From NCBI GenBank assembly GCA_033344775.1, contig JAWPMT010000004.1, positions 868,001 through 932,000 of the forward strand: a stretch of DNA of 64,000 bases. The letters are read 5' to 3'. The translations under genes and the position numbers were made by a program. Every line of letters starts with the position of its first letter. Within the stretch, counting starts at the first letter, position 1. This DNA is from Cytophagales bacterium (lineage in GTDB: Bacteria; Bacteroidota; Bacteroidia; Cytophagales; Cyclobacteriaceae). Shown in pieces: positions 8,988 to 17,226 of this stretch. The notes below the pieces were generated by a model. It searched no databases. It worked only from the letters and a program-made list of their open reading frames with translations, and was not told where the DNA came from.

Positions 8988-9359
8988 ATGTCAGACCTCA
9001 AAAAGACGGTATTGTACGTTGACGATGAGCCCAACAACTTGTTGTTGTTCAAGGCGGCATTCCGTAAGAAGTTTGAGGTAATCACGTCCGCATCAGCCAA
9101 AGATGGTCTTGAACAGCTCGATGCAGTTCCCGAAATTGAATTAGTGATCAGTGACATGAAAATGCCGGACATGTCGGGGGTTGCGTTCGTCAAAGAGGCC
9201 CAAAACAGGAATCACCGAAAATTCTTTTTCATCCTATCTGGATTTGATTTCAATGAAGAGATCGAGGCAGCTTTGGCCAATAAATTGATTGATCAAAGTT
9301 TCAAGAAACCCTTCAGTCTCGAAGAGATCCAACAGGCAATTGATGCGTGTCTGAGTTAA
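8988..9359 (+). CDS. Single-domain response regulator
   Basis: A 123-residue receiver domain with nothing attached. The acidic pocket is formed by the paired aspartates in YVDDEP near residue 12, the phospho-acceptor is D56 in ISDMKMPDMSG, and the switch lysine is in FKKPF. With no output domain it must act by protein contact, as a phosphate relay or as a feedback partner of the kinase encoded one base upstream. It is the second and last gene of the two-gene unit; no gene follows for about 300 bases. Confidence 0.93.
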   Translation: MSDLKKTVLYVDDEPNNLLLFKAAFRKKFEVITSASAKDGLEQLDAVPEIELVISDMKMPDMSGVAFVKEAQNRNHRKFFFILSGFDFNEEIEAALANKLIDQSFKKPFSLEEIQQAIDACLS

Positions 9360-9667
9360 TTCATGCAGGTGATAACACCATGGCTATCAACTTTAGAATC
9401 TTCACTGGATTAAAAGATATAATTCTCCCGAAATGAAGATGAATTTAGATCGTCATTGCGATGGCACCGTAGCGGCGGACCGTCGGCCACCCGACGTAGT
9501 AACGCAATCTTACGTTTTATAGGCCTGAACTCCCGTGAGGGATCACCGTGTCGGCCCGATCGGTGCCTCATGAAGATGGGAGTCTTAATAACGTTTTCCT
9601 TAAGTTGACGACCCTAGTGATAATACCTGAAAGGGCGTCGGATGAGGAAGGCCTTTAGATTTGAAGG
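9360..9667. other. 308-base intergenic stretch without a gene, with structured GC-rich core
   Basis: No convincing coding frame was found. From about 9450 to 9600 the DNA is GC-richer than its surroundings and has two local hairpins: 9481-9486 CGTCGG with 9491-9496 CCGACG, and 9544-9548 CACCG with 9561-9565 CGGTG, the second with an inner TCGG/CCGA pairing. A GTCATTGCGATGG stretch at about 9452 and ACGCAATCT at 9502-9510 resemble the ends of intergenic repeats common in Bacteroidota genomes. It does not fold as a tRNA by eye. It may be a degenerate repeat or an RNA element. Confidence 0.5.
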
Positions 9668-10684
9668 TTAAATAATATTCACCTCCGCTGAAAGGTCAAT
9701 TCCAAATGTACTGGAAACAGATTTCTGGATGTCTTTGGACAGTTTCACGATCTCTTTACCTGATCCTCCGCCATAATTGACCAGAACCAGTGGCTGCTGT
9801 TCATGAACGCCTATATCGCCACGGCGTTTACCTTTCCAGCCACATTTTTCAATCAACCAGGCTGCCGGGATCTTGCTCCAGTTCTCATCCACTTCAAAGA
9901 ATGGCAGACTTGGATACAGTTCCTGTAGGGCTTCTAACAAGGGCCGCTCTACCAATGGGTTTTTGAAGAAACTTCCAGCATTGCCAATATCCAGCGGGTC
10001 AGGTAGTTTGGTCTGCCTAATGTGAATGACCGCCTCACTGATCGCACGAGCCGAAAGCTGGTCTACCCCCATTTGATCCAGGGTCGACTTGAGGTTGCCA
10101 TAGTGAATATTGAAAGCAGGCTTTTTTGAAAGCTTCATTCTGACCCGAGTGATGATGTACTTGCCTTTGAACTTGCCTTTGAAAACACTGTGTCGATACC
10201 CAAACTGACACTCCTCTGCCACGAAGGTTCGGGTCTCTCCGGTTTTGCCTTCCACAGCATCGAGAGAATGAAAGATCTCTTTCAATTCCACGCCATACGC
10301 ACCGATGTTTTGGATCGGTGCAGCCCCTACGGTACCCGGAATTAAGGAAAGATTTTCTACCCCGCTCAGTTCATGATCCAGGCACCAAAGTACAAACTGG
10401 TGCCAGACCACTCCGGCACCTACCTCTACAATGACTTCATCTCTGCCTTCTTCCACCACATCAATCCCATCGATTTCCATTTTCAAAAATACTTTCCGCT
10501 GGTTACCGGTAAACAACACATTGGAACCTCCTCCCAAGACCAATTTCGGCATAGGTCGCAATCGATGATTAGCATAAACTTCATCAATATCGTCCAGATG
10601 TTTAATGATGGCTACATATTGTCCATTGACATCCAGACCAAAGGTATTGTACGGTTGTAGCGAGATATTGTGGTGTAAGAGCAA
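9668..10684 (-). CDS. murB: MurB, UDP-N-acetylenolpyruvoylglucosamine reductase
   Basis: A 338-residue FAD enzyme that reduces UDP-GlcNAc-enolpyruvate to UDP-MurNAc with NADPH, the second committed step of peptidoglycan synthesis in the cytoplasm. The FAD-binding PKLVLGGGSNVLF block, the IPGTVGAAPIQNIGAYGVE motif, GYRHSVFK and the catalytic serine segment NAGSFFKNP are all present. The length and the long loop after GYRHS fit the type I (E. coli-like) enzyme. Translation seems to begin at TTG 10684, as no upstream ATG is in frame. It lies 11 bases after the amidohydrolase gene and is probably co-transcribed with it. Confidence 0.95.
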   Translation of the reverse strand: MLLHHNISLQPYNTFGLDVNGQYVAIIKHLDDIDEVYANHRLRPMPKLVLGGGSNVLFTGNQRKVFLKMEIDGIDVVEEGRDEVIVEVGAGVVWHQFVLWCLDHELSGVENLSLIPGTVGAAPIQNIGAYGVELKEIFHSLDAVEGKTGETRTFVAEECQFGYRHSVFKGKFKGKYIITRVRMKLSKKPAFNIHYGNLKSTLDQMGVDQLSARAISEAVIHIRQTKLPDPLDIGNAGSFFKNPLVERPLLEALQELYPSLPFFEVDENWSKIPAAWLIEKCGWKGKRRGDIGVHEQQPLVLVNYGGGSGKEIVKLSKDIQKSVSSTFGIDLSAEVNII

Positions 10685-10695
10685 ATGCGTTTTAT

Positions 10696-12387
10696 TTATA
10701 TTCCTTTGTATACGACTTTTCCACCTACTATGGTCATCGTTGCTTTGGTTTTTAACACCTCAGCTTCATCAATGGTCATGATATCACGATCCAAAACGGT
10801 GAAGTCCGCAAATTTACCCACCTCAATCGAACCTACCACTTCTTCTTGAAAAGCTCCATAAGCTGCATCTAGGGTATAGGAACGCAAAGCTTGTTCCCGA
10901 GTCATTTTCTGATCAGGCTCATAGCCTCCATCAGGTGTCCCCTGAAGGGTTTTTCTGGAGATAGATGCATAGAAAGATGCAAATGGCGAAATGGGTTCAA
11001 CGGGAGCATCGGTACCATTTACGATTTTAACATCAAGGTCCAATAACTTCCTCCACACATAAGCTCCTTCAAGGATCCTGGCTCTCCCCAAACGACCGAT
11101 GGCCCAGGGACGATCAGAAGACATATGAATGGCCTGCATGGCTGGAACCACTCCTAATGAAGCGAAACGTGGAATATCTGCCCCGCTAAGGTGCTGCGCA
11201 TGCTCAATGCGGAATCGATGATCCTGGGTCTGTTCAGGATATGTTTTGAAAGCCTTTTCATAGATATCCAGCACTTCGCGATTACCTCTGTCCCCGATGG
11301 CATGTGTACATACCTGAAACCCTGCTGCAGTTGCTCGCATCGTCACATCTTCAATCACTTCCATCGGAGTTACATTATGACCAAATTTTCCAGGTGCATC
11401 CGAATACTCCTCCAACAACCACGCACCTCTTGATCCCAATGCTCCGTCAGAATACAACTTTACCGCCCTGATGTTGAGCAGTTGATCAATTGAGTCGATC
11501 ACCGGACCGTTTTCGAAATAGTCATTAAGAAGCGCTTCATCTCGTCCACTTAGCATGACATGAAGTCTTAGTGAAAGGTCACCTTTTGCTTTAAACTCTT
11601 TGAACAAATCAATATCTGCACTTGGTGAACCTGCTTGATGAAATCCCGTGATCCCATGTGCGGCACATGATTCCAGGGCCAACTTCAATACCCTTTCTCT
11701 TCTTTCTTTTGTTTCCGGAGGAATCACTGCCGTAATGCTTCCTTGTGCCGTCTCATTGAAAATCCCGGTTGGCTGACCTCCCAATCCTTTGAATATTTCC
11801 CCACCACTTGGATCAGGGCTGTCTTGATTGATACCTGCAGCTTCCATGGCTTTGGCATTGGCCAATCCGGCGTGCCCACTGGCATGCTTTAACCAAACCG
11901 GATGGTTGGGCACCGCTTCACTCAACAAGTCGTGCGTTGGAAATCCTTTGATGATATTTTCTGGGCCTTTATCCCATTTGTCCTGATGCCATCCGCGCCC
12001 AATGATCCATTCTCCTTCTGGGGTTTCTTCAGCCCTTGCGGCAACCGCATCTACCAGTTCCTGATAGCTTTTTGTTCCCATCAGATCTACGTTGATCAGA
12101 TTTTGTCCTACACCCATGATGTGTGCATGTCCTTCGATCAACCCCGGGTAGGTCGCCTGCCCTTCCAAATCAATTTGCTCCGTGGCTTCTCCTATCAGTG
12201 CACTGATTTCATCGGTCCCTCCAACTTTCCAAATTTTACCGTCTTTCACGGCCACAGCCTCTACAACATCGTTAGTCGCATTTACCGTATAGATCTTACC
12301 ATTTAACAGAACCAGATCGGCGGTCTCTTTTTCTCCACAGCTGATAATCAGAGTTAGAAATATCAAGGAGAGGGTCCAAACTTTCAT
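10696..12387 (-). CDS. Exported YtcJ-type amidohydrolase (lipoprotein)
   Basis: A 563-residue metal-dependent amidohydrolase of the YtcJ branch. A lipoprotein signal ends at Cys17 (LIISCGEK), placing it on a membrane outside the cytoplasm. The metal site HxH is in LIEGHAHIMG. Other family blocks are WLKHASGHAG, CTHAIGDRGN and NGTDAPVEPISP. The substrate is unknown; relatives act on amides, ureas or N-acyl compounds. It is transcribed toward murB with an 11-base gap. Its start faces the divergent leucine-rich-repeat gene across about 170 bases. Confidence 0.88.
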   Translation of the reverse strand: MKVWTLSLIFLTLIISCGEKETADLVLLNGKIYTVNATNDVVEAVAVKDGKIWKVGGTDEISALIGEATEQIDLEGQATYPGLIEGHAHIMGVGQNLINVDLMGTKSYQELVDAVAARAEETPEGEWIIGRGWHQDKWDKGPENIIKGFPTHDLLSEAVPNHPVWLKHASGHAGLANAKAMEAAGINQDSPDPSGGEIFKGLGGQPTGIFNETAQGSITAVIPPETKERRERVLKLALESCAAHGITGFHQAGSPSADIDLFKEFKAKGDLSLRLHVMLSGRDEALLNDYFENGPVIDSIDQLLNIRAVKLYSDGALGSRGAWLLEEYSDAPGKFGHNVTPMEVIEDVTMRATAAGFQVCTHAIGDRGNREVLDIYEKAFKTYPEQTQDHRFRIEHAQHLSGADIPRFASLGVVPAMQAIHMSSDRPWAIGRLGRARILEGAYVWRKLLDLDVKIVNGTDAPVEPISPFASFYASISRKTLQGTPDGGYEPDQKMTREQALRSYTLDAAYGAFQEEVVGSIEVGKFADFTVLDRDIMTIDEAEVLKTKATMTIVGGKVVYKGI

Positions 12388-12528
12388 AAACTAGGTTTTT
12401 TGATTTCAGCCTAAATCTAAAATGGATTCTATTAAGCACACCCAATTCTTTTCAATTCGGAAATATTTAACCGTAATCGGTACAAATACTAAAAAGGGCA
12501 TATTTCAGGTCTTTGGAACAATTAGCAT

Positions 12529-12536
12529 TAAATTTG
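12529..12536 (+). promoter_or_regulatory. Candidate -7 promoter box for the LRR gene
   Basis: TAAATTTG is an exact match to TAnnTTTG. It lies 21 bases before the TTG start at 12557. The nearest TTTG upstream (12512-12515) is closer than the usual -33 spacing, so only the -7 box is supported. Confidence 0.45.
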
Positions 12537-12556
12537 GTTTTTAGGTTAACCATTTT

Positions 12557-13945
12557 TTGGGCTCAGTGCGTTTTATTTTAGTCTCATTACTTCTGTCCGT
12601 AGGTTGTTGTGCCTTTGGTCAACATCCGGCAGATAGCGATACCACGGGTATGGCTGCTGCTAAAAAGCAGCTGGAAAAATCCAGAAAGCAGCGACAGCAG
12701 TTTGAAGCCATCCTGACACATTTTGATGGAGACAGAGATGCCGCCAGGGATTCCCTGAACAAATTCAGGATTGCAGCATTGGAACAAGAGGCTGTGAACC
12801 GAGTCGAGTCCTACAAAAGCAACACCCAACTCGATACACTTAAAGAGATTGATTTGAGTCACGGGAGGTTAACTGCTATTCCCAGTTTTGTCTTTCAAGC
12901 CACCTCCTTAGAACGGCTGATTTTGGATCACAATGACCTCCATAAGCTCTCGGGAAAGCTAAAGAAGTTGAAGGCTTTGAAACAATTAGACTGGAGTTAT
13001 ATTTATGCGGACCATAAGAAAGCAAAGATCCCTAAAATAAAATCACTGGAACATCTCGATCTAAGCGAAAACAGCTTTCAAAAAATCGCAAACCTTAAGA
13101 AGTTGAAAAGCCTTAAGACTCTGGATCTTTCCACAAATGCATTTACCGCCATTCCCGTTAAATCATTGCTGGGAAACAGGAAACTGGAAGACCTGTACCT
13201 TAACAAAAACACAGAAATTCAGATTGGCCCGGGAAATTATGAGGCTATCCCTAATTTGAAAGTGTTGAAATTGGCCAGTTGTGACCTTACCTCGATTGAT
13301 GAATCGCTCTATGGGATGACAAGCCTGACCGAACTTCAGCTACCAGAAAACAAACTGCAAAGCATCCCCGGAGGTATTTCCAACCTGGGGCGGCTAAAGA
13401 CCTTGTCTTTCTATAAAAATGAATTAACAAACCTGCCTGCCGATTTCTATAATCTTAAAAACCTGCAGATCGTCGACCTTTATTACAACCAGTTGGAAGT
13501 GATCGACACAGCCATTTCTTTACTGACCAAACTTGAAATTCTGTACCTTTCAAACAACAAGATTTATGATATCCCCGCTCAATTAGGTGCGCTACCGAAA
13601 CTGCGTGAGCTCTATTTGGCTCATAACAATCTCACCTCTATTCCCGAATTGAAAGATCTGACTTCACTCAAGGTGTTGCGAATTGATAACAATACCTTGT
13701 ATGAGTTTCCTAAGGATTTACTCTACTTGACGCATCTGACTTATTTGGATTTTTCGAGCAATCAAATCAGTGGTCTCCCTCCGGGAATGGACACCTCCTT
13801 TCCGGAAATGCAATTACTTTATTTCCGGGAAAACCCAATTGATTTCAACATACCCCAAAATCAGTATATCGCTCCAATGATCTGGGAAATGAGCCAACGA
13901 GGTGTAGTGTGTTCTCCCTCATTTTCGAAAGAAGGCCCTCAGTAA
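12557..13945 (+). CDS. Secreted leucine-rich-repeat protein
   Basis: A 462-residue protein with a signal peptide (VRFILVSLLLSVGCCAFG). A short helical, charged stretch (about 30-95, rich in Lys, Arg and Gln) follows, then about 13 leucine-rich repeats of 22-24 residues from about residue 90 to 440, of the form LxxLxLxxNxLxxIPxxL. Such arcs bind proteins or peptides; the partner is unknown. Start is TTG 12557 or GTG 12566; both keep the signal peptide. Two cysteines stand at the signal end, so a lipoprotein is possible but the lipobox is poor. The 3' end overlaps the convergent CoA-binding gene by 7 bases. Confidence 0.85.
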   Translation: MGSVRFILVSLLLSVGCCAFGQHPADSDTTGMAAAKKQLEKSRKQRQQFEAILTHFDGDRDAARDSLNKFRIAALEQEAVNRVESYKSNTQLDTLKEIDLSHGRLTAIPSFVFQATSLERLILDHNDLHKLSGKLKKLKALKQLDWSYIYADHKKAKIPKIKSLEHLDLSENSFQKIANLKKLKSLKTLDLSTNAFTAIPVKSLLGNRKLEDLYLNKNTEIQIGPGNYEAIPNLKVLKLASCDLTSIDESLYGMTSLTELQLPENKLQSIPGGISNLGRLKTLSFYKNELTNLPADFYNLKNLQIVDLYYNQLEVIDTAISLLTKLEILYLSNNKIYDIPAQLGALPKLRELYLAHNNLTSIPELKDLTSLKVLRIDNNTLYEFPKDLLYLTHLTYLDFSSNQISGLPPGMDTSFPEMQLLYFRENPIDFNIPQNQYIAPMIWEMSQRGVVCSPSFSKEGPQ

Positions 13946-14304
13946 GTATCAGCGCTTAACATGACCAGCGTACAGGCAAATGCTACCTCTATGCCTTGCT
14001 CCTGAGCATTACGGGCCAGTTCCGGATTTTCGGTCCCCGGATTGAAAATGATCCTTTTGGGATTCAGGGAAAGCAGATAAGGTCCCCATTCCTCCTGCCA
14101 GTGTGGGTTGATGTAAAGCGTAATGGTATCTATGTCTTCCAATGGAGGCTTGTCCCTTAGATTGATGATCTCCTGCCCATTAACGGATCCCTTTCTGATT
14201 CCTATGTTCAATGTCTCATGGCCCGCATTTTCCAATCTAACAGCCGCCATGTATGCATAGCGATGCGCATGCGGCGTAGCCCCAACCACTAATGTCTTTT
14301 TCAC
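13939..14304 (-). CDS. CoA-binding domain protein (YccU-like)
   Basis: A 121-residue Rossmann-type protein of the CoA_binding_2 family. It opens with KKTLVVGATPHAHRYAY and has the family's HGF-like turn and the NPGTENPELARNAQEQGIE segment near the end. Stand-alone members bind CoA; their cell role is not known. The gene ends inside the convergent LRR gene (7-base overlap), so the two transcripts meet here. Cytoplasmic, with no signal peptide. Confidence 0.82.
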   Translation of the reverse strand: MKKTLVVGATPHAHRYAYMAAVRLENAGHETLNIGIRKGSVNGQEIINLRDKPPLEDIDTITLYINPHWQEEWGPYLLSLNPKRIIFNPGTENPELARNAQEQGIEVAFACTLVMLSADTY

Positions 14305-14364
14305 TTTCTGATGTTGATTTTACTAAGAACAAGATTGCTCATAAATTGGTGCCCGATTTGTTAC

Positions 14365-16212
14365 TTACCTCGAGGTATCCTGATTAGACTTGGCTTTAGT
14401 ACTGAACACCCCACCAAAGTTGAGACCGAACTGGAACGGGAAGAAAAATGAAGATTGATCGAAATCTTCAAAAACCGGATCAAATTGTGCCCGATCCTCA
14501 TATTGAACCTCCCATTCTCGATAACTCATGTCGACTCCAACATAGGCATCAACTGAAAAACCTGGATTGCGTGTGACATTCATCCATCGCATACCGACGA
14601 ATACACCATAAGCTCCCAATGTTTCATCTGTCCGAACAGTCCTTCTTCCAAATGGTGGAGATAGCTGATCAATGACCTGCGCCCGATGAATCAGAGATGA
14701 ATAACTGATCTGATGACCGAAATACAACAGCCCCAGGGCTGATTCTTTAGAGTAGAATTTTTGTCTAATACGCCCGATAAACCCTCTACTGTAAGTATCG
14801 TTAAAGCTCAGCTCTTCTACATTCTGGAAGAATTTCGCTCGGTGATAGATCAATTGTATTTCGTAACCCAAGCGCTCCTGATAATAGTACTCCAGTGAAA
14901 CGGGGAATTCATCCAGAAGAATCCAGGCAGGATTGGTCCCGAGGATCAAAGCCCGAAACTCATTGACACCTTTCTTGAAGTACCGAATGGACTTGTCTTT
15001 GAACAAATATTCCGGCTTATCAACTGGATTTCGATTTACCTCATTCCTTCTCACAGGTTGTGCAATTCGAAAAACAGGTCTCGCCTCTTCGTAGATAGGT
15101 CGATAAACCCCTGCTAGCGTACCATCGGGATTGAAAAGCTGCCACTCTCCTGTGCGTTTCTCACCATCCATGGGACCTTTCATTTTGATTCGTTCATTTG
15201 GGTAATAACCGGTATAGACACCCTTATCCTGATCAAAAATTGCCTCGCCATCTAACTCTCCATCTTCATTGAAATAGATCCATTTCCCCTGACGTTTACC
15301 ATTCAGGATTTCCCCTTTAGCCTTTTGTTTACCACTGGGGTAATATTCCGTAAACACGCCATCTCCCTCTGTATACGCACTTTTTGCCTTGATTTCCCCA
15401 CTTTCGTAATACAGGTTCCATTGCCCATCGCGTTGGTCCTCTACCAGTATTCCCTCACTGCTTTTTTGGCCATTTTCGTAATAGTATGTCCACTTCCCGG
15501 TCTTTTTACCTATCAGGTAGGAACCCTGAGCCGAGACTTGTCCATTCTTATAATAGTAGATCCATGTGCTGTCTCTGAGGCCTTCTTTGAAAGCTCCTTT
15601 CGCCTCTTCTTCACTGGTTTCATAGTAGTAGGTCCATAGTCCTTCACTTCTACCATCCTTGTTCATCCCTTCCATGCGCAACTCGCCCGAAGGGTAAAAC
15701 TGTTTGTAGAGTCCATCACCTGCTTCATAATAGGCTTGCGCCTTGACGGTACCATCCTCAAAAAAGTAGTTCCAGATCCCTTCTTTAAGGTCTTTGAAGT
15801 AGCCACCACTGCTTTTTTCGTTCCCATTTTCAAAGTAATTACTCCAGTACCCGGATTTCTGACCACCAGCTAGCATACCACTGGCTTTCAGCGCTCCGGA
15901 TTCATAGAAATAATCCCACAGCCCCATCTGACTTGATCGACGGAACAAGCCGCTGGATTTTTTATTGCCATTTTCATAGAAGTACACCCAGATACTATCC
16001 GGTTGTCCATCTATGTAGTAGCCTTCGATCTTTGGACTTCCCGATTGAAAATAAGAGTAATAAGGACCTTGAAGGGTAGAATCACTTGACTTTAGCGTGA
16101 TGATCTCCTTCAGTTTCGTTCGCTCCTCGTCATAATACGATCGAGATTCAAACGTCTGCGCCCAAATGAGGGATGAGATGGAAAAAAGCGCTATCGTCAG
16201 GAGTTTCCTCAT
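14365..16212 (-). CDS. Exported MORN/YwqK-type repeat protein with C-terminal beta-rich domain
   Basis: A 615-residue protein. A signal peptide (MRKLLTIALFSISSLIWAQ) leads into about 14 tandem repeats of roughly 23 residues over residues 40-375. Their common pattern is G-x-W-x-Y-Y-E-x-G-x-x-K-x-x-G, the MORN-like repeat also found in YwqK-family proteins. Residues about 385-615 are different: alternating aromatic strands with segments such as RGFIGRIRQKFYSKESALGLLYFG, GVFVGMRWM and FPFQFGLNFGG, which looks like an outer membrane beta-barrel. This combination suggests a surface or periplasmic repeat platform anchored by a barrel. It stands 9 bases after tryptophan dioxygenase on the same strand. 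No function can be named. Confidence 0.75.
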   Translation of the reverse strand: MRKLLTIALFSISSLIWAQTFESRSYYDEERTKLKEIITLKSSDSTLQGPYYSYFQSGSPKIEGYYIDGQPDSIWVYFYENGNKKSSGLFRRSSQMGLWDYFYESGALKASGMLAGGQKSGYWSNYFENGNEKSSGGYFKDLKEGIWNYFFEDGTVKAQAYYEAGDGLYKQFYPSGELRMEGMNKDGRSEGLWTYYYETSEEEAKGAFKEGLRDSTWIYYYKNGQVSAQGSYLIGKKTGKWTYYYENGQKSSEGILVEDQRDGQWNLYYESGEIKAKSAYTEGDGVFTEYYPSGKQKAKGEILNGKRQGKWIYFNEDGELDGEAIFDQDKGVYTGYYPNERIKMKGPMDGEKRTGEWQLFNPDGTLAGVYRPIYEEARPVFRIAQPVRRNEVNRNPVDKPEYLFKDKSIRYFKKGVNEFRALILGTNPAWILLDEFPVSLEYYYQERLGYEIQLIYHRAKFFQNVEELSFNDTYSRGFIGRIRQKFYSKESALGLLYFGHQISYSSLIHRAQVIDQLSPPFGRRTVRTDETLGAYGVFVGMRWMNVTRNPGFSVDAYVGVDMSYREWEVQYEDRAQFDPVFEDFDQSSFFFPFQFGLNFGGVFSTKAKSNQDTSR

Positions 16213-16221
16213 ACATTGGGT

Positions 16222-17166
16222 TTACTGATCCAATTTCATGTGTACCCCCCAATCCGTAATTTCTTGATCAGACCACAACTTAGGAAAAAAGATGATACCC
16301 TGATGTCTGGGCGGAAGATACTTCTGCCAATTGGTTCCTCCAGTAGCCTTGATGTCCTCAGGACTTTTCTGTAAATACCGAATCGTAGATTTAAGGTGCG
16401 CAAGTGGCCATAGGACATTCGTCTTGTGATCGAAATGACGCAATGCTTCCTCTATTTCCGCATCGCCTTGATAGAAAGCGAGATATTGATGGTAAATATT
16501 GTTCTCTTTCACCTCATGGGCTTGTCGAATGAACTCGACGGAGTACTTTTTCTCAAACTGCTTCAATGTCAGGGTTTTCTTCCCTGAAGCAAGTTCCGTC
16601 GCTCCCCGTTTCCAATAAATGTACTCGTATTGCTCTTCGATTGAATCATCGGCATTTACCTGCTCTTTGGAATGCTTCGGAACGAGGTTGTAAAAATCTG
16701 TTGAATTGATTTCGATCTTACGGTACTGCCCCGACTGGAAACCACTGGAAGGCAACAGGGACATTCTGAATTTTAAAAATTGCTCCTGATCCATTCCATC
16801 CAGCATTACATCAAAAGAATCGATGAGGTGATCAAAATACCGATTGATGCGTCGTACCCTTTTCAAAAACACTTCACGTTTACCATCTGCATGATCAATG
16901 ACCTGCTGTTGCTCATTCAAGATCAGATTGAAGTACAACTCCGTGATCTGATGATAGATGATGAATATTTTTTCGTCCGGAAAATCCGTACGAGGTGTTT
17001 GTAAACTCAGTAAAGTGTCCAGATGGACATAATCCCAATACGTGAGGTAGTCTGAATACAGGAGACCATCGAGATAAGAGGACAAATCCTGCCCCATTGC
17101 ATCATACTTCTTACCTAAGGCCTCAATTTGAGCCAAAGTCTTGTTGTCAATTACTGACTTTTCCAT
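16222..17166 (-). CDS. kynA: Tryptophan 2,3-dioxygenase
   Basis: A 314-residue heme dioxygenase that opens the indole ring of tryptophan to N-formylkynurenine. The substrate-binding block IIYHQITELYFNLIL, the LPSSGFQSGQYR block and the heme-region LWPLAHLKST with the ATGGTNWQKYLPP loop are present. The set matches tryptophan dioxygenase rather than indoleamine dioxygenase. It starts at ATG 17166 and shares a 60-base divergent promoter region with the acyl-CoA dehydrogenase gene. The next gene on its strand, the repeat/barrel protein, begins 9 bases after its stop. The remaining kynurenine genes are not in this window. Confidence 0.92.
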   Translation of the reverse strand: MEKSVIDNKTLAQIEALGKKYDAMGQDLSSYLDGLLYSDYLTYWDYVHLDTLLSLQTPRTDFPDEKIFIIYHQITELYFNLILNEQQQVIDHADGKREVFLKRVRRINRYFDHLIDSFDVMLDGMDQEQFLKFRMSLLPSSGFQSGQYRKIEINSTDFYNLVPKHSKEQVNADDSIEEQYEYIYWKRGATELASGKKTLTLKQFEKKYSVEFIRQAHEVKENNIYHQYLAFYQGDAEIEEALRHFDHKTNVLWPLAHLKSTIRYLQKSPEDIKATGGTNWQKYLPPRHQGIIFFPKLWSDQEITDWGVHMKLDQ

Positions 17167-17185
17167 TTGAACATCTTAAAAATTG

Positions 17186-17193
17186 TAAATTTG
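17186..17193 (+). promoter_or_regulatory. Promoter -7 box for the glutaryl-CoA dehydrogenase gene
   Basis: TAAATTTG matches TAnnTTTG exactly and is 33 bases before the ATG at 17227. A TTTG at 17166-17169 is 16 bases upstream, slightly short of the usual -33 spacing. It lies in the 60-base gap shared with the divergent tryptophan dioxygenase gene. Confidence 0.55.
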
Positions 17194-17226
17194 AGCCTAA
17201 TTACCCTTAAAAACAAAGTACGATAG

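Noticed and set aside
9440-9600. Possible tRNA or other standard RNA gene in the GC-rich gap
   Set aside because: No cloverleaf, no T-loop sequence and no acceptor stem could be assembled by eye; described as structured DNA instead.
14600-16200. Regularly spaced repeats that could suggest a CRISPR array or tandem repeat DNA
   Set aside because: The periodicity is about 69 bases and follows protein repeats (Gly/Trp/Tyr units) with varied codons; it is coding, not an array.
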